From Sphaerosporella brunnea (Eukaryota; Ascomycota; Pezizomycetes; Pezizales; Pyronemataceae): a stretch of DNA of 64,000 nucleotides. Below are positions 52,800-64,000 of the stretch, in pieces. The stretch lies in assembly GCA_008704415.1 (NCBI GenBank), contig VXIS01000018.1, positions 124,001 through 188,000 of the forward strand, written 5' to 3'. The translations under genes and the position numbers were made by a program. Every line of letters begins with the position of its first letter. Positions within the stretch are counted from its first letter, which is position 1. The notes beneath the pieces are model-generated. The model did no database searches and was not told where the DNA came from. It saw nothing but the letters and a program-made list of their open reading frames with translations.

Positions 52800-54721
52800 T
52801 TGTAGGGGGGTGTAGAGGTGAAAGCGGTGCTGGTAAAGGGTTTGGGCAGAGCGTGGATGGTAGCCCTAATCACTGCCCGTGGGCCGCCGTACACGGTGCG
52901 GGCGGCCGGCAGGAACAAGGAGCCTAAGGCTCGGCTGGGGTGGTGGGGGAGACGCACCGGGGACAGCAACCGTGGAGGTGGTAGAGAGGTTGTAGGTCAC
53001 GGCTGGATAGCTGGGGGTAGGATAATTTATGGGGAGGAATAATTTTATTTTTTTACGGGGTACGGAGGGAATTTCACAAAATCCACAGGGTATGTATGGA
53101 GCATAATAGCCGTAGAAATATAAAGGTGCCAGAGGCCTGATGAGCTTAGAGAATGCTGATCTTTTGTGAATTGTTGAAATTTTGGTTGGCGAGAGTGATC
53201 ACCAGTGAACCTTCCCTCTTCAAACCGCATCTCCCTTTTAAGTTAGCTACCACTCGGTACACCCATCCTCAAACACCTCCGACTCAAACAGAACACAAAC
53301 GCAAACACGAAATGTCAAGAACTCAAGCAAATGATGGGCTGATCCTAGCGAACTCGGTCCCTTCCCTGAAGCTCAGCCAAGAACCCGACCAACCGACACG
53401 GTCGTTAGCCCCTACACAAACACAAAACATCAAAATCTCGAGTAAGGAAGAGTTGATTTCAGTCAACTCCCCCAAAGCTCAGTAAGAGAGCCCACCAAAT
53501 GTTGCAAGCTCCTACGCAAGTACATTCAATGCTGTTTGACCAGAACATGATGGGAAGAGGAAGAGAACCATGGTATTTCTGCTGTTCATTAGGTACGAGC
53601 AGTTCTAGTTAGTGAAGTTTACTATGGCAGCTAGAGCTTTTCTTTTGGTAGTTACTATCAAAGCCATCTCGCTAACCACGTCAACCAAATCAGCCTTTGC
53701 ATATCGGTATCCTTCTCCCCTCCTGGTCCAGTCTAGCCGGATGGACCAAGGGCCTTGTGCACATTGACGAGGATATTGATGTCTATGGATGTTTGTTTGT
53801 GTGTAATCCATTATATTTCCTGAGGCACATGCAGCCGGAGTCGACTTATAGCCCCCTCTACCCTATATCATAATCGCTGCCTCATGGCATCAAGTGCGGC
53901 ACCCCACCTCCGCTGCCCTCAGACTCTAAACTACACAACGGGTGTTTGTGTATGGACGGAATAGTGCTATGTCGTGGTGTGGAATCGAAGGCGTGTGGGA
54001 AAGGACGTTTACCGTGACTTGGAGTTGCTTGATATCGTGATTGTCTCTGGCCATGTGGCCTCATTCTGGCGGGAATTATTTAGTTATGGCATTTCACCAG
54101 TAGACCCAAGAAGATCATATGGAGACAGGGAATCCGCGACCCATCAGTAGACTATCTACTCTAGTCCGTCCATATAGTCCCCCTCTCATGGCTGCGGGTG
54201 ATCGTTAACTAAGATATTGGCCAGCATGCATACCTAGGTACTTGCCAGATCAATTGCGGGACCCAAGATGCCTTGCTTCATAAATGATATCTTTACTTCC
54301 AATTGAACTGGCCTATCAGAGGCAGCCACTGGTCCGGTTTGAATTCTCTTGTCTGGCCAACTCTTCCTGTGTGATATCCATTTGGTTCCACCGGCCACGG
54401 ATATTTGTGAAGGTGGTTTCGCCGGTGGAATTCCCGCCGGCGTGGTGTGTTCCTGAAATCCCACAAAGACCTCAATACCGTGCTGACAAACTGGCAGGAG
54501 CTAATCAATCCCGTCGCCGGCCCTAGAAACGCGTACTTAGCGTTGTGTGCGAGACGAACCGGACGCCAACCCACGCGTGGCAACGCGTAAAGCAGCTGCA
54601 CATTTCTTCTTCCGCACCAACCACCACAAACAGAGCTCAACACCGACCCCCTTCCTGCCACATCCACCTTTCCTTCCCATCAATTTCTCCCCAATTCCGC
54701 AAAGCGTCTATCACCGGCGCA
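52800..54721. other. Gene-free region upstream of MSH6, about 1.9 kb
   Basis: No gene supported. A faint internal duplication (AACTCSSTCCC..AAGCTCAG..CCTACRCAA) occurs at about 53350-53525. The MSH6 promoter lies at the right end. Confidence 0.5.
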
Positions 54722-57700
54722 ATGCTCGATAAGAAAACCCCCGCGAAAGGAAGGGCTGCCGCTCCCAGGCAAAAAACGCCTGCCGCTTCTGGGATGAAAC
54801 AACGCAGTCTATTCAGCTTTTTCACTCCGAAGACGAAGAAAGAGGACGACGGAGATGTGGCCATGTCTAGTGATCCTGTCCCTGCCCCCAGTTCTCCGAT
54901 TCAGAGGAAGGTGACTGCGAGAACCCAAGCAGCGGCGGCTCTGAGAAGTTCGCCGCCGCCGATGCCGTCTAGTCCAGTTGTAAGTTGACGGTGCTCCGAG
55001 CTGGGAGAGAATTGGCTCGCTTACTTTGTAGCAGCGGAAGACGACGGCTTCGAAATATGCGGAACTATCGAGCGATGATGAGGACGTGAAGTTGAGACCT
55101 CCGAAGAGAGCGAAGAGAGTGAAGAGTCGCGTCGTGGATGATTCCGATGATGAGTTTGTCGCTATGGACACTAAAGAGCCGGAGGCGGTTTCTGGTGACG
55201 ATGACGACGGTATGTATTCGAGTTTTCGCGTCTAGTATTCGGTTTCCTGTTCGGTTGCTGATTGTTGTCACTACAGATTTCGTTGTGCCCGATGAAACGG
55301 ATGAGGACATCGGTAACAAGAGAAAGCGCAAGACCGTTGCGAAGACCCCAAGCAAGAAGGCACCCTCATCGACAGGGCTTACACCCGCGACCTCAAGGTT
55401 CGCATTTACTCCGAAGAGCGGAAACGCGGCTTCCAAGACTCCGGCTGGAAAGAAGGCCACTGCCGCTGCTACAACGAAGACTGCTGGAAAGGGTGGAAAG
55501 GAAGAGGGCCGCTACCAGTGGTTGGTCGATGTCCGGGATGCGGACAAAAACCCTCCTGGCCATCCTGACTACGACCCTCGCACCTTGCATATCCCTCCTG
55601 GCCAGTGGTCCAAATTCTCCCCGTTCGAGAAACAATACTGGGAGATCAAGTGTAAGCTGTATGATACGGTAGTCTTCTTCAAGAAGGGCAAGTTTTACGA
55701 GCTGTACGAGGACGATGCGACAATAGGTCACACCCAGTTCGACCTGAAGCTGACCGATCGCGTCAACATGAGGATGGTCGGAGTCCCGGAGGCCTCCTTG
55801 CACGAGTGGGTCAACAAGTTTATTGCGATGGGCTACAAAGTCGCCAGGGTTGATCAGTGCGAGAGCGCGCTTGGAAAGGAGATGCGTGAAAAGGGCGGAA
55901 AACCTGGCAAGGAGGACAAGATCATCCGCCGTGAACTTGCATGCGTTCTTACCGGAGGCACCCTTGTGGACGAGGCCATGCTGCAGGATGAGATGAGTAC
56001 TTACTGTGTAGCTATAAAGGTGAGTATCTTACCATTGGACTATCGAAGAGCTTTGATTAACGTCTTTTTAGGAGGATGCTGACGGAGAGACCCCGTCTTT
56101 TGGTATCACCTTTGTCGACACTGCAACCGGTTCTTTCTCTTTGACCGAGTTCCAGGACGATGTCGATTTGACCAAGTTCGAGACCTTCGTTGCTCAGATT
56201 CGTCCTCGCGAACTTGTCCTCGAAAAGGGTGCTATCTCTAAGCGTGCTATCCGGATTCTGAAGAACAACACTGCTCTGACCACCATCTGGAACAAACTAA
56301 AGCCCGAGAAAGAGTTTTGGGATGCGGAAACCACTCTTCGAGAGATCAACAGCCAGGCATACTTTGGTGACGATGAGGGCCAATGGCCAGACGCCTTGCA
56401 GACCTTCAAGAACAAGGAGCTTGTTATGTCATCCTTCGGTGCACTGTTGTGCTACCTCCAGTCGCTCAAGATTGACCGGGCAATCATGACCTTGAAAAAT
56501 TTCCACATTTACGACCCCATCCGCAAGGCTACATCTCTGGTCCTTGACGGCAAGACATTGCAGAACTTGGAGATCTTTGCCAACACTTATGATGGCTCAC
56601 CGGCGGGAACGCTCTTCCTCCTGCTCAACAAGTGCGTCACGCCCTTTGGCAAGCGCATGCTTAAACAGTGGGTGTGTCACCCCCTGGTGGATGCTGCAGC
56701 AATCAATGGCAGACTCGATGCAGTCGATGCTCTCAATGCGAACGACGGCTTTCGCGAGGTTTTCACCACGCAATTGAGCAAGCTCCCCGATCTGGAGCGT
56801 TTGATCTCGCGTGTGCATGCCGGTAGCAGTCGTGCGATTGACTTCTTGCGCGTACTTGAAGGATATGAGCGCATCCAGGGGGCCGTCGAAGAGATCAAGA
56901 TGTATGGTGCTGGGGATGGCTTGATCGGAAAGCTGCTTGAGATTATGCCCGATCTGGAAAAGATGCTGGCACCGTGGGCCAACGCTTTTGACCGCGAAAA
57001 GGTCAAGGAGAACGGTGTTCTTGTGCCTGAACGTGGTGTCGAACTGGACTTTGACCAGTCTCAGGATCACATTGAGGAAATCATTGGTGAGCTGAACGAT
57101 GTACTGAAGAAGTATCAGTCCGATCTCAAGTGCAAGGACATCAGGTTTATGGACATCGGCAAGGAGATCTACCTCATTGAAGTCCCTGTCAAGTTTGCCA
57201 AATCCGTCCCGAAGACCTGGCAGCAGATGTCCAGTACATCGAAGAACAAGCGATTCTACTCTCCGGAGGTAAGGAAGCTTGTCAGAAGCCTCCAGGAGGC
57301 ACAGGAGACACACAGCCAGATCGTAAAGGAAGTCGCCGGTCGTTTCTATGCCCGATTCGACGAGGAGTATCCCTCTTGGCTGATGGCCGTCCAAATCATC
57401 GCGAACCTGGACTGCCTGATTGGTCTGGCTAAGGCTTCTGCAGTATTGGGAGACAATGCCTGCCGTCCCAAATTCGTTCAGGATGAGAGGACAGTACTCG
57501 AGTTCGAGGAGCTGCGACATCCATGCATGGTCTCCAGCGTGGACGATTTCATTCCCAACGACATCCAGCTGGGAGGAAGCCTGCCCAAGATTACGCTCCT
57601 CACTGGCGCGAACGCGGCCGGAAAGTCGACAATTCTCCGCATGGTAAGTCTTTTATTATTCCCAGATTGCAAGCTCTGGCTGACCCTGATAGACATGCAT

Positions 57701-58367
57701 CGCTGTCATCATGGCCCAGATAGGGTGCTACGTCCCTTGCCGCTCCGCACGACTCACCCCGGTGGACCGCATCATGTCCCGTCTCGGTGCAAACGACAAC
57801 ATCTTCGCTGCCCAGAGTACTTTCTTCGTTGAGCTTTCCGAGACTAAGAAGATTCTCGCCGATGCCACCCCCCGCTCACTGGTGATTCTCGATGAGCTTG
57901 GACGCGGAACCAGCAGTTACGACGGAGTCGCTGTTGCGCAGAGTGTGCTTCACCACATCGCCACCCACATCGGATGCGTGGGATACTTCGCGACGCACTA
58001 CCATTCCTTGGCCACGGAGTTCGAGCACCATAAGGAGATCCGCTCGTGCAGAATGAAGATCGATGTGGACAACGACGTGCGCGATATCACCTTCCTGTAC
58101 AAGCTCGAGGAGGGCGTCGCCGAGGGAAGTTTCGGAATGCACTGCGCTACCAAATGCGGCATCAACAAGAAGATTGTCGACCGTGCAGAGGTCGCAGCCA
58201 AAGAGTTTGAGCACACCAGCAGGCTCAAGGACAGTCTCGAGGCAGCGAGGACAGGGACTTATATCCCGCTTGGCTTGCAGAGTGATGTTGCTATGCTGCT
58301 TGCCGATGATGAGCAGATCGGTAAGGAGGCTATGGATGCGATTCTGAAAATGGTTGAGGCCTTGTAA
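54722..58367 (+). CDS. MSH6: DNA mismatch repair protein Msh6
   Basis: Five exons: 54722-54979, 55035-55209, 55277-56019, 56072-57643 and 57693-58367, with introns of 55, 67, 52 and 49 bp; 1140 aa. Msh6 pairs with Msh2 (MutS-alpha) in the nucleus and recognises base mismatches and small loops. The N-terminus carries a PCNA-binding PIP box QRSLFSFF (27-34) in a disordered region. The mismatch-binding domain has [10 protein letters not shown] with the Phe-x-Glu reader. The ATPase has Walker [11 protein letters not shown] (903-912) and Walker [11 protein letters not shown] (979-988), followed by the FATHYHSL motif. The acceptor of intron 1 is a TAGCAG tandem site, so isoforms with or without one extra Gln are possible. 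The reading frame is intact. Confidence 0.97.
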
Positions 58368-58781
58368 ATGACGGCGTGGGATATGGGATGTGGGAATGGG
58401 TTTCTGGGAGTTGTGCACGAGTTTTACTGTCGATATGATGTGGCATTTCTGCGTTTGATGTTCTTAGAGACGACCACATGTGTGCTTTTAGCATTGCCAA
58501 TACCTGGCTGGGTTTTGTCGAATACTTGTCCTGCTCACTATCGAGGAAAAGCTGTGAGAGTTCAACGATCAATCATTGACCAGCACTCGTCGATCCCGTT
58601 GCACAAGCATGGATAAGCTCCGCGGCTATCAACGGGCCGTTGAACGGCACCATGACGTAAGTTGAACAGGCGAACCCTTTGCGGGATTGAGTGTGTAAGG
58701 GACCTGCCCCACCATCCCATCGCATCCCATCGCATCGTGTCATTCTTTCTTACTCGCCTTCGTTCTTCCCATTCAAGCACC
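58368..58781. other. Compact intergenic region between MSH6 and DAHP synthase
   Basis: About 410 bp between two plus-strand genes. No specific element is recognised. Confidence 0.5.
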
Positions 58782-60294
58782 ATGTCCAGTCCCCCCGTCC
58801 AGCTTCCGTTAAGCGACGGTGCAAAGAGCGCAGCGGCGCGCACTACCAGCTCCGACCCTTCATCGCCGCCCGCAGTCTCAAGCGGCGAGTGGTCGCCGAC
58901 CTGTACGTTGAGTTTTTCCACCATTCCCAACCCCAGCTAATCGCCAGCAAACAGCCTGGCAATCCAAGCCAATGCGTCAGAGCGTCAAATATAACGACGT
59001 CCGTGTGGCTGAGCGAGCATTGCAAAAGCTCGAATCCCTCCCTCCTCTGGTGACACCGGTCGAGATCCAACGTCTGCGTGCGTCTTTGAAGGAAGTCGCA
59101 CTCGGAAATGCGTTCCTGCTACAAGGTGGCGACTGCGCCGAACTCTTCGACTACTGCACCGCTCAGCAGATCGACGCGAAGATGAAGCTGCTGCTGCAGA
59201 TGTCGCTGGTGTTGATTTGGGGCGGTAATATCCCCGTGGTCCGTATTGCGCGCATGGCGGGACAGTTCGCGAAGCCGCGGAGTTCCCTGACGGAGAAGTT
59301 GGAGGATGGAAGGGAGGTGCCGAGTTTCAGAGGGGATAATATCAACGGATATCCCATCGAGGAACGCACGCCGGACCCAAAGCGGCTGGTCGATGCATAC
59401 TTCCATTCGGCTGCTACGCTGAACTATGTTCGCTCTCAGCTGTCCAGCGGGTTTGCTGATCTGCATCATCCGTTTGAGTGGACTCTGGCACACGTTCAGG
59501 ATGATGAATCTAAAGAACGCTACCAGTCGATTGTTGACTCGATTACGGACGCCATCAGGTTCATGAGAACTATCGGCGCAGACACTTCCAGCTCGCTGGG
59601 AAGCGTGGATCTGTACACCTCCCACGAAGGCATGCTGCTGGAATATGAGCAATCTCTCACCCGCCACCTCAAGGACCCAACCACTGGCCAGCTCAAGTGG
59701 TACAACACGTCCGCACACTTCATCTGGATCGGCGACCGCACGCGCCAACTCGACGGCGCCCACGTAGAGTACTTCCGCGGGATCGAAAACCCAATCGGCA
59801 TCAAGGTGGGGCCATCAATGGAAGACGCAGAGCTCGTACGACTGCTAGACATCGTCAACCCCAACAAGGAGATCGGCAAGATCACGCTGATCACCCGATA
59901 TGGCTGCGACAAAGTCGCCGGAAAGCTGCCCGGCCACATCAAGGCGGTTGCTGAGAGCGGACATGTCGTCGTGTGGCAGTGTGATCCTATGCATGGAAAC
60001 ACGCGCTCCTCCGAGGCCGGGGTTAAGACTAGACAGTTTGGCTCGATCATCTCAGAGCTGTCGACCGCCATCAGGGTGCATAAAGAGCTGGGATCGAGAC
60101 TGGGCGGTGTACATCTGGAGCTGACGGGAGAGAACGTTACTGAGTGTGTTGGTGGATCCCAGGGGCTGACGGATAAGGACCTCAGCCTTAACTATACTAC
60201 CTACTGCGATCCGAGATTGAACAACAAGCAGGCACTTGAGGCGGCGTTCCTGATTGCGGGTTACTATAGGGAGGGGAAGATCACTCCTCCTTAG
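58782..60294 (+). CDS. 3-deoxy-D-arabino-heptulosonate-7-phosphate (DAHP) synthase, type II
   Basis: Two exons, 58782-58902 and 58955-60294, intron 52 bp (donor GTACGT). The junction restores WSPTSWQSKPMRQSVKY. Product 486 aa. It condenses phosphoenolpyruvate and erythrose 4-phosphate, the entry step of the shikimate pathway. Type II (plant-like) features: QGGDCAE (97-103, metal ligand Cys101), ARMAGQFAKPRS, WIGDRTRQLDGAHVEYFRGI, IGIKVGPSM for PEP binding, WQCDPMHGN, GGVHLELTGENVTECVGG (metal-binding His and Glu) and YCDPRLN (Asp). It is unrelated in sequence to the type I Aro3/Aro4 enzymes of yeast. Full length and intact. Confidence 0.95.
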
Positions 60295-61100
60295 GTGATG
60301 GGGATAATATCATGATCAATCCGGCTGTATATACCGTTTTCCTTTCTTTTCCTTTCTTTTCCTCTTTTGTGCTTCTGGGCGGTTGCTTCGGTACTTATGG
60401 CGAGCATATCATTGTGTACACTACAAAAAGTTCTGCATTGGCCCCTTTGCAAGAGTTAATCGTTGGTTGATTGGCAATGGAGAGGCTACCGCGGTACTAC
60501 ACTACCACGAGCAGAAGATATGAAGGGCTTGTCCAGCTGGTCAGTAGATATGCGTCTAGTTGTTGATATCTGCTGGCCGATGGAGTGGAGAAGCTACGTG
60601 GGAGGTAATATCATATATGTTCTATCCTGCCGGGCAGATGATCCACCAAATAGGCACCAAAACACAATACAACCACATACGACCGGGCTCAAAGTTGGAG
60701 ATCTACTCCGATGTGTTCCCGGATTTTTCCCACTCCACCAGTCTACTCGGCAGCAGCCGCCAGTACAATCTGCTCGGTAGGATAGAACGGCCGACCAGTT
60801 TTCAATGTTCCCCTTGGCCGTATCCTGCACACTAAGTTTTAATAAAAATTGCAAATGACTTCAAAATTGGAGATACTTGTTGCGTCCAACTACGATACAT
60901 TGTGATCAATATAAGGTATGGTATGTATGCATGCTCGGTTCATTGATGCTACCCTGCAGCGGGGGGGGTAGATACAACTTCGAAGCACAGTCACCCGCCC
61001 CCCCCCCCCCCCGAGCAAGGCGAGGCTCTGTGGAAAAAATTCGGTGGGGGGCGGAGAGGGATAGCTTTATTGGCCAAAGGGAAACAAGTTTTTTTTTTTT
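60295..61100. other. Intergenic region downstream of DAHP synthase
   Basis: It holds a (TTTCC)n tract at 60338-60363, a G-run at 60960-60968, a C-run at 60998-61012 and a T12 run ending at 61100. No gene. Confidence 0.55.
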
Positions 61101-61708
61101 CGGTAATTATGCAGCATACCCCCGTCCGAGGTTGAAATTTGCAGAATACCCCCGACCCAAAAACTTATGTAGGATACCCCCCAACTATTTTGCGTGGGTT
61201 TTCGCGTGTTCAGTGGACTCCCCTTACAGCTAGATGATCATGTGGATAGCACTCCTTTCCGTTTGGTTGCAATAGTCAATATTACTCAGGGCATCAGTCT
61301 ACTAGTAGGTATTACTTCTGCAGTCGCGTCATAATGTGATGATTGCTAGATACTATATACACCCGCGGCCTTCCCGCTGCTCCCTCAACTTGCAAAAACA
61401 ACGGGCTCCTACCAGCCATCAGATGTGAGGCCGTGTACAGGAAGGAATTCGCATAGTGACCAACGGTGTTCCATGTGCTGCATCTTGGTGGTGCCCTGTC
61501 CGGAATATCGGGCAAGCCATCAAAGGCCAGCTGTTGAAATCGCCTGACGTTGCCCTTGGGCAGCCGTTTTTTTTGGTGTGGTGCAAAAAATCACGGTAAC
61601 GACTAATCCACGCAAAATATTTGGGGGGTATTCTACATAAGTTTTTGGGTCGGGGGTATTCTGCAAATTTCAACCTCGGACGGGGGGATGTATGCTGCAT
61701 AATTACCG
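61101..61708. mobile_element. 608-bp element with about 100-bp terminal inverted repeats
   Basis: The left arm 61101-61197 (starts CGGTAATTATGCAGCATAC, contains GAGGTTGAAATTTGCAGAAT and ends near TATTTTGCGTGG) is repeated inverted at 61608-61708. Differences are one 4-bp indel and about two substitutions. Both outer ends abut T-tracts (61089-61100 and 61709-61738). Each arm has three spaced copies of a TACCCCC-type motif. The centre has no coding frame. The high arm identity suggests a young non-autonomous element. Confidence 0.88.
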
Positions 61709-62082
61709 TTTTTTTTTTTTTTTTTTTTTTTTTTTTTGGTAGATCGGTCGTATCGTAGAACTTGTAGCTGGGGGAGGTTGCTAGTTTGCTTCGTGTTCGT
61801 GTGGAGCCAGCCAAACTGCTGGCTCGCCGCGGAAGGCCTTGGGGGGAGGGGGAGGGGGTTCTCAAACCCGGTGATGTATTGTTGCACTCTACAGGGAGTG
61901 AGATAGTAAGTTATTTTTTCTTCAACTGTATGTCGACAGAGAGGCTGGTCCATAAGCCATCACTCGAACACAAAGTATCGTACAACCGCGCGCCACGTGC
62001 GCGCAGCCGAGCCAACAATCAACGCCAAAAAAAAAAAAAAATCCAACCTCATCACAACGCCAGCACCCAACCCGCCGCGCAA
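61709..62082. other. Upstream region of mitochondrial uS8
   Basis: A long T-tract (61709-61738) and an A-tract (62028-62041) are present. A frame open from 61786 is only an upstream extension of the uS8 gene. Confidence 0.5.
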
Positions 62083-62550
62083 ATGTCGCTCGTCCTCCTC
62101 TCGCACGTCTGCTCGCACCTGCAGAACGTCTCCAAAGCGCGCCTGAGCGCGACGTCGATCCCGCTGACGAAGCTGCACCTGGCGCTGTCGCTGCAGCTGC
62201 AGAGCAACGGCTTCATCGCGTCCGTCACGCGCGGCTCCCCCGCCGGCCCCGACCGCGAATACACCCCCACCACGCAGGCGAACGTCGCTACCCGCCGCCT
62301 GTGGCTGGCCATGAAGTACTACGACAACGAGCCCGTCCTGAGCGAGATGTCGATGGTCAGCCGCCCCAAGCAGCGCGTCTGGGTCGGCGTCGAGGAGCTG
62401 CAGCGCCTCGCCAGAGGCGAGCCCGCCGCTTATGTCGACGGCCTTAGGCCCGGTGAGTGCTTGTTTGTCGGCACCGATAGCGGCTTGTTTGAGGCGAGGG
62501 AGGCCATCGAGAGGGGCGTTGGCGGGCAGTTGTTGTGTAGGGTTAGGTAA
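62083..62550 (+). CDS. MRPS8: Mitochondrial small-subunit ribosomal protein uS8m (S8)
   Basis: Single exon, 155 aa from ATG 62083. The start fits the family N-terminus MSLVLLSHVCSHLQNVSKAR; the open frame extends upstream, but that part has no homology-like text. Other matches: TSIPLTKLHLALSLQLQSNG, TQANVATRRLWLAMKYYDNE, SMVSRPKQRVWVGVEELQRL and the end EAIERGVGGQLLCRVR. uS8 binds the central domain of the small-subunit rRNA early in assembly of the mitochondrial ribosome. No clear presequence is visible, as in other fungal S8 proteins. Confidence 0.92.
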   Translation: MSLVLLSHVCSHLQNVSKARLSATSIPLTKLHLALSLQLQSNGFIASVTRGSPAGPDREYTPTTQANVATRRLWLAMKYYDNEPVLSEMSMVSRPKQRVWVGVEELQRLARGEPAAYVDGLRPGECLFVGTDSGLFEAREAIERGVGGQLLCRVR

Positions 62551-63103
62551 AGGATTGAGGATGGGGAGGGGGGGGGTTGTAGGGTAGGACGTATCTGGAG
62601 AGGCGGGGGCGGTTTTGTACAAAACACTTTCTGTTACTTTTTTTCTTTTTCTTTTGTTTTCTTGTCACGGGTGCGAATAGACGGTGCCAATCAGGGAAAC
62701 ATCACACTTTATATATCAAAAGATTGAGTTGTCCGCCACAGAAAGCAACAAAGAAAAAGCACAAAGAAAGGAAAAGAAAGAAAGAAGGAAAGAATCACAG
62801 TAACGAAAACACAACACCTTTCTCCATATCCACCACACACCCACACACACCGTATCTCCGTCAAAGTAAGTTGCTGTAGCTGAAAGAAAAAAATTGCAAC
62901 CAACAAATGAGAAAAGCGCGCCTTTCCGAACAGAACGTGTACACAGAGCGCAGCGCAATATGTTTGTATGTTTGACCCCGTTGCAGGCAGAAGCTAGGAA
63001 CCACCGCGGGGGAATTGGGGTGGGGGGGATCGGTTGGGTAAGAAGCCGTCCAAGTGATGGTGGTGGTGGGGGTGGGTGACGAAGATCGGGATGTGTCACA
63101 CAA
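62551..63103. other. Convergent intergenic region
   Basis: 3' flanks of uS8 and the PIN gene; G-run at 62565-62577; AAAG-rich tract at 62755-62795. No gene. Confidence 0.55.
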
Positions 63104-64000
63104 TCAAGGTTCCCACAATTTTCCACGGCCTCTGGCAACGCCCCTCGGCGGGCCCCTGAGGACAAAGTCGGGCGGACTGGCGTCGCGTCTGACGCCGCCG
63201 CGGCCGCGCGGGGGCGTACGATCCTCTTCCTTCCAGCTGTCGCGTCTTCCACCGTTCCATCCGCCGCGACGCGAGCCTCCCCTCCCCCTTCCACCGCCGC
63301 CGTACGGCGATCCGGGGGAGCGCGGGTGGTTGACAGCATATTCGTAGTGTCTCTTTCTCTCCACGAACTCAATATCCTCCCTTCTAACCATTGTCTCAAC
63401 TTCTTTGCTGGAGACGGTGGGAATGTTGTAAAGCTCCGCCCACTCCGCAACCGTCTCGTCATTGGTGACCAACAGAACCTGCGTGTCGTCCGAAGAGCGC
63501 AGACGGTTCAGGTGGTAGACGGTGCAGTTCAGCAACTCCTTGATGCGCGATGGCGGCTCCTGTTCCGGGAAATCAGTCAGGATTGGGGAGCTGGGCGGCG
63601 TGCGACGCGCCGCCGCCGCCGCAGCAGCAGTGATGCATTCAGCCCAGTTTTCGTATTTCTCGGTGGGCGCTTGGATGCGCACACCCGTGATCTGCTTGCG
63701 GCCAGCGGTGGTCTGCACGCGATCAAAAAAGCGGATGGATTCGCGCGCGTGAATGCTGGTGTTGTCAGTACCCTTTTTGAGGTGATCGAGGGAGTCGAGC
63801 GCTATCGCACGGGATCAGTGTCACTGCGTCATGTCGGGAGGGGACAGGGCGCTCACCGGAGAATGGGACGATCATGGTAATGGATTTCTCGGCAACGAAG
63901 CGCTTTAGATCAGGGATGTTAGCGGTTAAGGCGGTTTCGTCGCAGACGCAGTGGAAGATCTTTCGCACGGGTTGAAGGGCAGTGCGGTCTTTGTCGACTT
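63104..64000 (-). CDS. PIN-domain protein, Nmd4-like (5' end outside the window)
   Basis: Two exons seen: 64000-63857 (continues beyond the edge) and 63801-63104, with a 55-bp intron. The visible protein is 281 aa. The first exon has FHCVCDETALTANIPDLKRF then VAEKSITMIVPFS, with an acidic residue in the place of the PIN nuclease-fold Asp. After the junction come ALDSLDHLKKGTDNTSIHAR and ESIRFFDR, the order found in the fungal Nmd4 family of nonsense-mediated decay factors. Residues further on include VLLVTNDETVAEWAELYNIP. The C-terminal 60 residues are RGG-rich (YGGGGRGRGGSRRGGWNGGR), suggesting RNA binding. Whether the nuclease centre is active cannot be judged because the N-terminus is missing. 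Confidence 0.75.

Noticed and set aside
56597..57520. 307-codon minus-strand frame
   Set aside because: Antisense shadow of MSH6 exon 4.

Overview
The window is nuclear DNA of a filamentous ascomycete (Pezizomycotina; the class cannot be fixed from the sequence alone). The evidence is short GT-AG introns, mostly 50-88 bp with CTRAC/CTAAT-like branch sites, tRNA genes with A/B boxes and T-run terminators, and a typical fungal gene set: Msh6, Dph2, SRP9/21, mitochondrial uS8, type II DAHP synthase, Fat1, MARVEL and PIN-domain proteins. Several genes were joined here by hand-finding splice sites that restore frame and family motifs: RING/ZZ protein, SRP9, a two-domain OGFr protein, cytochrome b5-acyl-CoA dehydrogenase, Rrp17/Nol12, Msh6, DAHP synthase and a Ser/Pro-rich protein. 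Layout, left to right: partial F-box gene (1-550, -); RING plus ZZ-like E3 ligase (1549-3193, -); MITE (5287-5580); SRP9 (5733-6251, -); five-exon OGFr protein (6698-10866, -); small Cys-rich protein (12052-12588, +); alpha/beta hydrolase (12873-14009, -); three tRNAs (Glu-CTC with intron, Ser-AGA, Arg-CCT; 15.6-17.1 kb); DPH2 (17757-19421, +); a decayed stretch with SNF2 and sirtuin relics (20.4-21.2 kb); RGG-box protein (22042-23574, +); MITE (25464-25812); ALG13 relic (26341-26674); 40-bp minisatellite (27330-27585); coiled-coil gene (27769-28393, -); FAT1 (29721-31613, -); cytochrome b5-acyl-CoA dehydrogenase (32345-34240, -). A repeat-rich part follows: fold-back element (35228-35695), 5'-truncated LINE with an 11-bp target duplication (35807-36588) and a 117-bp element with perfect 32-bp inverted ends (36834-36950). 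Then RRP17 (37239-37989, +) and an Atg28-like coiled-coil gene (38469-39626, +). A gene-poor 8-kb stretch with a second LINE relic (40885-41261) and a dead Tc1/mariner copy (45664-46824) leads to a Ser/Pro-rich protein (48183-49983, +), a TA-flanked MITE (50253-50631), a MARVEL protein (51210-51971, +), a second truncated LINE tail with a 14-bp target duplication (52493-52785), MSH6 (54722-58367, +), DAHP synthase (58782-60294, +), a 608-bp element with about 100-bp inverted ends (61101-61708), mitochondrial uS8 (62083-62550, +) and a partial PIN-domain gene resembling Nmd4 (63104-64000, -). The genes do not form a metabolic cluster: they are housekeeping functions (translation, mismatch repair, lipid activation and oxidation, aromatic amino acids) separated by long intergenic regions. 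These intergenic regions collected small inverted-repeat elements, truncated LINEs and pseudogene fragments. The least ordinary protein is the large double-OGFr gene. The most informative non-coding content is the set of fold-back/MITE families and the ALG13, SNF2 and sirtuin relics.
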